This document shows, one piece after another, positions 1 to 5,395 of a stretch of 7,605 nt of DNA. Source of the stretch: JBGSYN01 sp041750975 (GTDB taxonomy: Bacteria > Pseudomonadota > Alphaproteobacteria > Geminicoccales > Geminicoccaceae); NCBI GenBank assembly GCA_041750975.1, contig JBGSYN010000141.1:1-7605 (forward strand), written 5' to 3'. Made by a program: the position numbers and the translations under genes. The notes under the pieces are model-generated. The model ran no database searches. It was not told the origin of the DNA and saw nothing but the letters and a program-made list of their open reading frames with translations. Positions within the stretch are counted from its first letter, which is position 1. Every line of letters begins with the position of its first letter.

Positions 1-31
1 ATGCTAGGCTGAAACGATCGTGTCATGATCC

Positions 32-37
32 AAGGAG
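32..37 (+). promoter_or_regulatory. Ribosome binding site of the 47-910 gene
   Basis: AAGGAG lies 9 nt before ATG at 47 and 6 nt before GTG at 44, so it supports translation of this frame without deciding between the two adjacent starts. Confidence 0.6.
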
Positions 38-46
38 TCCGGAGTG

Positions 47-910
47 ATGGGCGAATTCGTTGGCGATCCGAGTACCGGGAAGTCTCAACCCCTGACGCCA
101 CCCCTCAAAAATCGTGGCCCCAAGACCCCCGAAGGCAAGGCCAGATCGGCGATGAATGCGCTGAAGCACGGGCTTCGGGCGGAGAAGTTTCGGTTGTTGC
201 CGGAGGAGTCGGTCGAGGAGTTCGTGGCGTTCGCGGCGGAGATCAGGAAGGATCTAAAGCCTAGGGATGCGATGGAACGGCAGTTCGTCGAGGCGATTGT
301 CATCGCCTTCTGGCGAGAAGTGCGGGCGGACCGAATGGAGGCCGACGTCATGTCCGACATGCCGCCGAAAAGCCCGGATCGGGTGCATGGCAGCAATCTG
401 GTGAACAAGCCCGAGAATCGGGCGTCGCTTGCGACCATGCTACGCTATCGCGGTCAGGTATCGATGGACCTCAAGCTTGCGCTTGCCAATTTCGCAGACC
501 ATCGCAAGGCGCGCGGATCGGTGCCCGCTGACGATTACACGAACGATTTCCAGCCTGCCGCCGAGCCAGCGAATCAAAACTGTACGAACGATTTCTCCCC
601 CCTCCCGGAGCCAGCCTCGGAACCCGCCAACGAGAATTGCACAAACGAATTAGTAGCCGAGTCCCCACCGGCCAACGCAATTTACACAAACGATTTGTCG
701 ACTTTCGAAGAAGGGGCATTCACGCCCCCACCCACACCCGAACCAACATCGCGCGGAGAGGGCGAGAGGGGCGCGCCGCCCCTTTCGCAAACCCTTTCTA
801 CCACGGAATGCACGAACGATTTATTGTTGCCTACTCCTCAGCCTTCCCCGCAGCGGCCGGTCGTGCATCGCAGGGAGAAGGTGCCGTTGCATCATCGGCG
901 GTGGTGGTGA
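47..910 (+). CDS. Uncharacterised protein, GPKTPEGKAR/NALKHGL family, with repeat-rich tail
   Basis: The function is unknown. The 287-residue product has two parts. Residues 1-155 look folded: a basic motif, GPKTPEGKARSAMNALKHGL (residues 24-43), is followed by a helical, charged stretch (about 54-105) and a shorter helical stretch (about 125-155). From memory, this opening motif recurs in hypothetical proteins of alphaproteobacteria and planctomycetes; I know of no established function. Residues 156-287 are Pro/Asn/Thr-rich and probably disordered. They carry five copies of [CY]TN[DE][FL] and end in a His/Arg/Trp-rich tail. There is no signal peptide or membrane segment. I chose ATG at 47 because AAGGAG (32-37) lies 9 nt upstream; the adjacent in-frame GTG at 44 is an alternative with 6-nt spacing. 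The gene converges on actR, with 26 bp between the stops. The N-terminal half is confidently coding; the far C-terminus is less certain. Confidence 0.75.
   Translation: MGEFVGDPSTGKSQPLTPPLKNRGPKTPEGKARSAMNALKHGLRAEKFRLLPEESVEEFVAFAAEIRKDLKPRDAMERQFVEAIVIAFWREVRADRMEADVMSDMPPKSPDRVHGSNLVNKPENRASLATMLRYRGQVSMDLKLALANFADHRKARGSVPADDYTNDFQPAAEPANQNCTNDFSPLPEPASEPANENCTNELVAESPPANAIYTNDLSTFEEGAFTPPPTPEPTSRGEGERGAPPLSQTLSTTECTNDLLLPTPQPSPQRPVVHRREKVPLHHRRWW
536..823 (+). repeat. Five in-frame degenerate 15-bp repeats inside a coding tail
   Basis: Copies lie at 536-550, 581-595, 638-652, 683-697 and 809-823, with consensus T(A/G)YACRAACGAWTTN. Start-to-start distances are 45, 57, 45 and 126 bp, all multiples of three. 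The copies encode YTNDF, CTNDF, CTNEL, YTNDL and CTNDL. Copies 2-4 are preceded by a related Pro-Ala-Asn segment (EPANQN, EPANEN, PPANAI), so the true unit is about 11 residues. AAC is invariant and GAT occurs in four copies. Two copies end in TTA, a leucine codon expected to be uncommon in a genome this GC-rich. Confidence 0.75.
762..788. repeat. Strong inverted repeat (hairpin) inside the tail of the first gene
   Basis: The arms 762-773 and 777-788 pair over 12 positions (11 Watson-Crick and one G-U) around the 3-nt loop CGC. The element lies between tail repeats 4 and 5, exactly where the repeat spacing rises from 45-57 to 126 bp. The flanking CCCCCACCCACACCC and GGAGAGGG runs resemble short palindromic intergenic repeats common in GC-rich proteobacteria. 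No T-run follows, so an intrinsic terminator is unlikely. Confidence 0.6.
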
Positions 911-936
911 GGTTCGAGCCATCGAAACGGGAAGGA

Positions 937-1530
937 CTATTCGCGCGGGGCTTTCTTGTTGAGGATACGCTGCAGGGTGCGGCGATGCATATTGAGGCGG
1001 CGCGCGGTTTCCGAGACATTGCGATTGCATTGCTCGAAGACGCGTTGGATGTGCTCCCAGCGTACGCGGTCCGCGGACATCGGATTGACGGGCGGCGGCG
1101 GCAGGCTGCTGCCGGTGCTCAAAAGCGCATTGATCACGTCGTCCGCGTCGGCGGGCTTGGCGAGGTAATCGACGGCTCCGGCCTTCACTGCGGCGACCGC
1201 GGTGGCGATGTTGCCGTAGCCCGTCAAGATGACGATCCGGACCTTGGGATGCAATTCGCGCACCCGTTTGACGAGTTCGACGCCGCTGCCGTCCTCGAGC
1301 CTGAGATCCAGCACCGCGTAGTCGGGCCGGATGGTATGGGCGAGGTTCAGGCCTTCCTTCAGGCTGCCGCCCGAATAGACGATGAAGCCGCGCTTCTCCA
1401 TCGCCTTCTGCAGGGTCCGCCGGAGCGGCGCGTCATCGTCGATCAACAAGAGCTTGTTGGCTTCGGCGGCGACACGGGGGGGTGCCATGGGTGAACGCTC
1501 GGCACCGACCTCAAGAGCTGCTTCGATCAT
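937..1530 (-). CDS. actR: Redox response regulator ActR/RegA/PrrA
   Basis: This is the DNA-binding response regulator of the RegB/RegA (ActS/ActR, PrrB/PrrA) system. In alphaproteobacteria that system controls respiratory, carbon-fixation, nitrogen-fixation and photosynthesis genes in response to redox state. The product has 197 residues. The receiver domain spans about 26-140, with acidic pocket D31-D33, phosphoacceptor D75 (YAVLDLRL), T103 (ILTGYG) and K125 (LAKPADAD). The family's poly-proline hinge (LPPPP, 143-147) follows, then a Fis-type helix-turn-helix with the near-invariant ETARRLNMHRRTLQR (174-188). I chose ATG at 1530 because AAGGAG lies 6 nt upstream; a longer in-frame start at 1638 would add 36 residues unlike the family. 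The gene overlaps the end of actS by 20 bp, so the pair is almost certainly one operon with coupled translation. All key residues are intact. Confidence 0.96.
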   Translation of the reverse strand: MIEAALEVGAERSPMAPPRVAAEANKLLLIDDDAPLRRTLQKAMEKRGFIVYSGGSLKEGLNLAHTIRPDYAVLDLRLEDGSGVELVKRVRELHPKVRIVILTGYGNIATAVAAVKAGAVDYLAKPADADDVINALLSTGSSLPPPPVNPMSADRVRWEHIQRVFEQCNRNVSETARRLNMHRRTLQRILNKKAPRE

Positions 1531-2947
1531 CGTAGTCTCCTTCGTTGAAACGTTCCACTGCGAAGGGCACCCATACGATCGAGACACGGGCACCCTCGGA
1601 TCTGTTGTCAAAATGGAGCTTCGCCCCCGTGCGGGCAAGCAAGCTCATGGCAATGAACACGCCGAGGCCCAATCCGCCATGATCGTGGCGGGTCGAGAAA
1701 TAGGGCTCGCCGAGGCGATCCAGCACTTCAGGTGGAAAGCCGGGCCCGTCATCGACGATCACCACGCTGAGGCGGCCGGCCTCCGGACGGACCTGTATCA
1801 GCACCTCGGAACGGGCGAACTGGATGGCATTATCGACCAGGTTGGCGAAGGAATGGCGCATTTCGGGCGAGAGGATAAGACTGGGATCGGCCGTTCCGTC
1901 GACGTCTTCGACTTCGATCCCGACCGTGACCTCGGGTCGGGCATACTCGGCGGCGATGGTCTCGAGGAGAGCTGCGAGCGGAGCCCGGATGAAGGGCGCG
2001 TGATCATCACGGCCACGCTTGCTGAGCTCGCTCAAGATGTCCCGGCAGCGCTGCACCTGGGTCAAAAGCTCCCGCACATCCTCGCCGTGCCGGTCGTTTT
2101 CCGGGATTTCGTGCACGAGGTCCTTGGCGATGACGTTGATGGTGGCGAGCGGCGATCCGAGCAAATGCGCTTCGGCCGCAGCCTGGGCACCGAGTGCCGA
2201 GATCTCGCGCTCCCGGGCGAGGGCGAGCTGGGTTGCCGCAAGAGCATTGGCCTGACGCCGTGCCTCTTCGGATATGCGCCACGTATAGCCGGAGATGAGC
2301 ACGGTGGCGAGGCTGAGCGAGGTCCATTCCGCCACCAGGAACAGAACCGGCAATCGCAGCCCGCCATCGATCCAGGGCAGTTCCCCCGGCCAGAACGCGA
2401 TGATCGCGATGGCCACCTGGGTCAGCAGGGTCAGGAACGTGACCGCATTGCGGCCGAGCGTGCCGGCGGCGAGCGCAACCGGCACCAGAAGGAGGATGGC
2501 AAAGGGGTTCTGCAGACCGCCGGTCAGTTCGAGCATCACGGTCAGCTGCACGATATCGTAGGCGAAGAGCAGGGCTGCGGCTCGCTCGGTCAATCTTGTC
2601 GTGGCATGACGGCCGCTGGCGAGCCAGATATTGACGGCGGCCGAGAAGGCGATCGCGCCGACCAGCGGAATCAAGGGGAGGTCGATGCCCAACGAGAAAT
2701 GGACGAAGAGCACCGTAAAGAGCTGTCCGCATACGGCGACCCAGCGGGTCAGCGTCACGGTTTCGAGGCGCACGGCACCATGCGCCCCGAGCTCGAAATC
2801 CATGAACCCCGGTTGGTGCAGCCAGGCACCCAGCTTTTGCCGCCACTCGGCGGTGTTCAAGAGGTTCATCAGTGAGACTAGGGCCGAGGCCCATCGCTTT
2901 CGGGAAGCCGGCATGGGGGAAACCGGCATGGGTGACGGTTTGCTCAT
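1511..2947 (-). CDS. actS: Redox sensor histidine kinase ActS/RegB/PrrB, variant H-box
   Basis: This is the membrane sensor kinase partner of ActR, 478 residues. About six hydrophobic segments lie between residues 64 and 220. They include GGLQNPF (143-149), the GGxxNPF signature that binds quinone in RegB. The dimerisation/H-box region follows with H261, then C301, exactly 40 residues after the histidine, as is the redox-active Cys265 relative to His225 in Rhodobacter RegB. The ATPase domain has an N-box (NLVDNAIQFA, 369-378), DDGPGF (399-404) and GGLGLG (424-429). The H-box reads HLLGSPLATI where the family normally has HELGTPLATI, so the acidic residue next to the histidine is missing. The start is uncertain: no Shine-Dalgarno precedes ATG 2947, and Met7, Met12 and Met27 are alternatives. 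The N-terminus carries a pentapeptide duplication, PMPVS-PMPAS. chaC diverges from it 70 bp away. Confidence 0.95.
   Translation of the reverse strand: MSKPSPMPVSPMPASRKRWASALVSLMNLLNTAEWRQKLGAWLHQPGFMDFELGAHGAVRLETVTLTRWVAVCGQLFTVLFVHFSLGIDLPLIPLVGAIAFSAAVNIWLASGRHATTRLTERAAALLFAYDIVQLTVMLELTGGLQNPFAILLLVPVALAAGTLGRNAVTFLTLLTQVAIAIIAFWPGELPWIDGGLRLPVLFLVAEWTSLSLATVLISGYTWRISEEARRQANALAATQLALAREREISALGAQAAAEAHLLGSPLATINVIAKDLVHEIPENDRHGEDVRELLTQVQRCRDILSELSKRGRDDHAPFIRAPLAALLETIAAEYARPEVTVGIEVEDVDGTADPSLILSPEMRHSFANLVDNAIQFARSEVLIQVRPEAGRLSVVIVDDGPGFPPEVLDRLGEPYFSTRHDHGGLGLGVFIAMSLLARTGAKLHFDNRSEGARVSIVWVPFAVERFNEGDYDDRSSS
1537..1542 (-). promoter_or_regulatory. Ribosome binding site of actR, inside actS
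   Basis: AAGGAG, read on the minus strand, lies 6 nt upstream of the actR ATG and within the last codons of actS. It fixes the actR start at 1530 and suggests translational coupling. Confidence 0.75.
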
Positions 2948-3017
2948 GGTGATACGCGCCGCCGATGTCTAAGGTTTTGCGAAAGGTCGGCGTCTCAGAC
3001 GAGGTGGTAATGCGGGA
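2948..3017. promoter_or_regulatory. Divergent actS/chaC intergenic region
   Basis: These 70 bp must hold the start signals of both divergent genes unless promoters lie inside the coding regions. An 11-bp inverted repeat, CGTCT-C-AGACG (2991-3001), abuts the chaC ribosome binding site. A partial direct repeat relates 2961-2973 to 2986-2998 (9 of 13 identical, 25 bp apart). I could not identify convincing -35/-10 boxes or a clear ActR-binding site. An operator role is inference. Confidence 0.3.
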
Positions 3018-3731
3018 ATGATACTAACCCGAGAGTCATTGCGGACAGGCTTCCTGCAACAGCTTGTCGCGCGTGGCGGCGATTCGATCAAGTTCCTGAG
3101 TGAGGAGGAACTGGCCGAAACCCGGCGACGGGTCCTCCTCGAGCACGAACCCGGCCAGGATCTCTGGCTCTTTGCCTATGGCTCGCTGATCTGGAACCCG
3201 GCCTTCCATTTCGTCGCCAGAGAGCCCGCGAGGCTCGCCGGCTATCATCGCCGTTTTTGCCTGTGGACCCATCTCGGCCGCGGTTCCAAGGAATGTCCGG
3301 GCCTGATCCTGGGGCTCGATCGCGGCGGCTCCTGCCGGGGCGTCGCCTTTCGGATCGCCCACCCGAAGATCGAGACCGAGCTCGAGATCGTCTGGCGGCG
3401 CGAGATGCTGTCGGCCGCCTACCGGCCGACCTGGGTCAAGCTGCAGACCGCATCGGGTCCCTGTCAGGCGCTGACCTTCGTCATCAACCGCAAGCATGAG
3501 CGTTATGCGGGGCGGCTGGAAGACGACGCCGTGGCCGATGCCATCGCCAACGCCGAGGGACCGCTCGGCACCTGCGCCGAATATCTGTTCAACACGACCG
3601 AGCATCTGGCCGAACTCGGCATTGCCGATCCCAATCTCAAGCGTCTCTGCGACGAGGTAGCCGCGAGACGAGCAGAGGCCGGGCCCGGCCAGGATTCGCG
3701 GTCGCCTAGGCCTGATCCTTCCGCCGCCTGA
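3018..3731 (+). CDS. chaC: Glutathione-specific gamma-glutamylcyclotransferase ChaC
   Basis: ChaC enzymes cleave cytosolic glutathione to 5-oxoproline and Cys-Gly. The 237-residue product has an N-terminal helical lead (about 1-45), then the cyclotransferase fold. It opens with the substrate-binding loop FAYGSLIWNP (52-61, with Y54-G55-S56-L57). CLWTHLGRGSKECPGLILGL (81-100) is typical of ChaC, and WRREM (126-130) contains the presumed catalytic glutamate E129. FVINRKHERYAG (154-165) also fits the family. The C-terminal residues after about 217 (AARRAEAGPGQDSRSPRPDP) look disordered and coincide with the overlap with gloB. GAGGTGG at 3001-3007 lies 10 nt before the ATG. The gene is divergent from actS and converges on gloB with a 26-bp overlap, pairing a glutathione-degrading with a glutathione-releasing enzyme. 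No signal peptide is seen, which fits a cytosolic enzyme. Confidence 0.93.
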   Translation: MILTRESLRTGFLQQLVARGGDSIKFLSEEELAETRRRVLLEHEPGQDLWLFAYGSLIWNPAFHFVAREPARLAGYHRRFCLWTHLGRGSKECPGLILGLDRGGSCRGVAFRIAHPKIETELEIVWRREMLSAAYRPTWVKLQTASGPCQALTFVINRKHERYAGRLEDDAVADAIANAEGPLGTCAEYLFNTTEHLAELGIADPNLKRLCDEVAARRAEAGPGQDSRSPRPDPSAA

Positions 3732-4476
3732 TCTCGGCAAAAACCTCGCTGTCGGACTGATCGGGCATGCGCAGTCGATGGCGGATCGCAGGGTCGTGCG
3801 GGCGCAGGAACGGGTTGGTGCTTTTTTCGAGGCCCAGGGTCGAGGGGATGGTGGGCTTGCGGTCGTGGCGGAGCGTTTCGATCTCGGCGGCACGCTCGCG
3901 CAGAATGGGGTTGTCGGGGTCGACGGTGAGCGCGAACTGGGCGTTGCTTTGGGTGTATTCGTGACCGCAATAGATCCGAGTTTCGTCCGGCAGCTGGAGG
4001 ATCTTGCTGAGCGAGCCCCACATCGCTTCGGCCGAGTCCTCGAACAGACGACCGCAGCCCAGGGTGAAGAGGGTGTCGCCGGAAAACAGCGTATCGGCCG
4101 TATCGAACCAGTAGATGATGTGCCCGCTGGTGTGGCCGGGGGTCTCGAAAATTTCCGCCTTGAGGGCGCCGAATTCGAACCGGTCGCCTTCGGTAAGTTC
4201 GCGATCGATGCCCGGAATGCGCGCGGCATCGGCCATCGGACCCGCGACCTTGGCGCCGTAGCGGGCCTTGAGTTCCTTGATGCCCCCGGTGTGGTCGGCG
4301 TGATGGTGCGTGGCCAGGATGTAGTCCAGGCCACGCCCGAGCTGCTCGAGCCGCTCGGCGACGGGGGCCGCCAGCGCCGGATCGACCACGCCGCTGGTGC
4401 CGGTTTGCGGCTCGAAGATCAGATAGATGTAATTGTCGCTCAGAGCCGGTATCAGCTCGACTTCGAGACTTGCCAT
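3706..4476 (-). CDS. gloB: Hydroxyacylglutathione hydrolase (glyoxalase II)
   Basis: Glyoxalase II hydrolyses S-D-lactoylglutathione to D-lactate and glutathione, the second step of methylglyoxal detoxification, in the cytosol. The 256-residue length is normal for bacterial GloB. The metallo-beta-lactamase fold carries a full set of metal ligands: THHHADH (56-62, giving H57, H59, D61, H62), H115 (TPGHTSGH), D134 (FSGDTLF) and H172 (YCGHEY). The C-terminal glutathione-binding subdomain shows R143 (CGRLFE) and PSTLGLEKSTNPFLR (211-225). I chose ATG at 4476 because the protein then begins MASLEVELIPALSDNYIYLI, as GloB proteins do, and GGAGG lies 5 nt upstream; an in-frame start at 4503 would only add nine residues. 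The stop lies inside chaC (26-bp convergent overlap), leaving no room for separate terminators. Confidence 0.96.
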   Translation of the reverse strand: MASLEVELIPALSDNYIYLIFEPQTGTSGVVDPALAAPVAERLEQLGRGLDYILATHHHADHTGGIKELKARYGAKVAGPMADAARIPGIDRELTEGDRFEFGALKAEIFETPGHTSGHIIYWFDTADTLFSGDTLFTLGCGRLFEDSAEAMWGSLSKILQLPDETRIYCGHEYTQSNAQFALTVDPDNPILRERAAEIETLRHDRKPTIPSTLGLEKSTNPFLRPHDPAIRHRLRMPDQSDSEVFAEIRRRKDQA

Positions 4477-4544
4477 CGCACCCTCCACTGGTTGTCTTGT
4501 CAACGCCGGTCCGGTGTGCGGCGTTCCCCATTTGCGTACAAGCG

Positions 4545-4550
4545 ATTATA
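4545..4550 (-). promoter_or_regulatory. Possible -10 box of gloB
   Basis: TATAAT on the minus strand stands out in a GC-rich 109-bp divergent gap and would give a gloB leader of about 60 nt. No good -35 hexamer lies 16-18 bp upstream. The same AT-rich core reads TATATA on the plus strand (4547-4552) and could serve the divergent gene. The assignment rests on one hexamer. Confidence 0.35.
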
Positions 4551-4585
4551 TAGGTGGGGTCTGATAAGCGGTTCCGGGATACTCC

Positions 4586-5392
4586 ATGCGGCCCGACGTC
4601 AATGCTCTGGCACGCTTCTACGACGGCCGCCAGGGCCAGCTCGCGCGACGACTGATCAATCATCAGGTGCGGCAAATCTGGCCGAACCTGGCCGGCCTAC
4701 ATGTGCTGGGGATCGGTTTTCCCGGGCCGATTCTTTCCGCCTGCGAGGAGGCGGAGCGCGCGGTCGCGGTGATGCCGACCACACAAGGTGCCGTATGCTG
4801 GCCGGAGCCTTCGGCCAGCCGCACGGCGATCGTTCGCGAAGACGAGTTGCCCTTTGCCGACAGCAGCTTCGACCGGGTCGTCCTGTATCATGCGCTGGAG
4901 ACCAGCCCGCATGCGCATCGTCTGTTGCGCGAGGTCTGGCGCGTGCTTGCCGATGGCGGGAAATTGCTGGTCATCGTGCCGAACCGGAACGGGCTCTGGT
5001 GCTGGAGCGAGGGCACGCCGTTCGGATACGGTCAGCCGTTCAGTCGGACCCAACTACAGACGATGCTCATGAGCTGGCTGTTCGACCCGCAGCAGACGGC
5101 GCATGCGCTGTTCATGCCGCCCGTCCGGTTTTCGTGGTGGATGCGCCTTGCGGTCCCCGCCGAGCGGGTCGGCCTGCGATTTCTGCGCCATCTCTCGGGC
5201 GTGCTGATCACCGAAGCCGAAAAAACCGTGTTCATCGGCAAGCCGATTTTTGCCGCGGCTCCGGCCCGCCGCCGCCGCTATGTGGGAGTTCCGGAAGGCG
5301 CCATGGCGCGCGCGGCCACGCGACTAAGCGATCGGCCGGCAGAGCGGCGCTCCCGAAAATATGCGGCGCGGCGGACGCGCGGCGGCGCCTAG
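4586..5392 (+). CDS. SAM-dependent methyltransferase-like protein next to gloB
   Basis: The 268-residue product has the layout of a class I (methyltransferase type 11) domain. A helical lead (1-37) precedes strand 1 and the glycine loop VLGIGFPGP (40-48). LPFADSSFDRVVLYHALE (88-105) is the motif II/III region, and LLREVWRVLADGGKLLVIVPN (113-133) is the segment before strand 5. The glycine loop is unusual: the canonical acidic residue is replaced by G42 and GxGxG is broken by F45-P46, so SAM binding is not assured. From memory, similar proteins sit beside gloB in other alphaproteobacteria, usually called methyltransferase domain proteins with no known substrate. The last 42 residues contain 13 Arg and 1 Lys, suggesting nucleic acid or ribosome contact. 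The ATG at 4586 has only a weak Shine-Dalgarno. Its stop shares four bases with the typA stop. The coding call is firm; the catalytic role is not. Confidence 0.88.
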   Translation: MRPDVNALARFYDGRQGQLARRLINHQVRQIWPNLAGLHVLGIGFPGPILSACEEAERAVAVMPTTQGAVCWPEPSASRTAIVREDELPFADSSFDRVVLYHALETSPHAHRLLREVWRVLADGGKLLVIVPNRNGLWCWSEGTPFGYGQPFSRTQLQTMLMSWLFDPQQTAHALFMPPVRFSWWMRLAVPAERVGLRFLRHLSGVLITEAEKTVFIGKPIFAAAPARRRRYVGVPEGAMARAATRLSDRPAERRSRKYAARRTRGGA

Positions 5393-5395
5393 GCG
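5386..5395. other. Perfect 10-bp palindrome holding two convergent stop codons
   Basis: CGCCTAGGCG is self-complementary. Its central CTAG (5389-5392) supplies the TAG stop of the methyltransferase-like gene on the plus strand and the TAG stop of typA on the minus strand. The observation is direct; no function is implied. Confidence 0.8.

Noticed and set aside
762..788. Hairpin in the first gene as a CRISPR or mobile-element end
   Set aside because: There is a single copy, no spacer-repeat periodicity of uniform length, no transposase and no flanking target-site duplication that I can see.
913..926. TTCGA-GCCA-TCGAA inverted repeat between the first gene and actR as a terminator
   Set aside because: A 5-bp, AT-containing stem with no following T-run on either strand is too weak to call a terminator.
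637..1494. A 285-codon plus-strand frame spanning the end of the first gene and actR
   Set aside because: Most of it is antisense to ActR, whose motifs are certain. It has no convincing ribosome site and shows no recognisable domain.
1382..2875. A 497-codon plus-strand frame opposite actS
   Set aside because: It is antisense to a complete ActS with all family motifs. Its composition (Gly, Glu, Arg, His, Asp-rich, no domain) is typical of a complementary-strand artefact.
4497..4552. TTGTCA plus TATATA as a promoter for the methyltransferase-like gene
   Set aside because: The spacing between the boxes is 44 bp, far from the 16-18 bp needed, and no better -35 partner was found.
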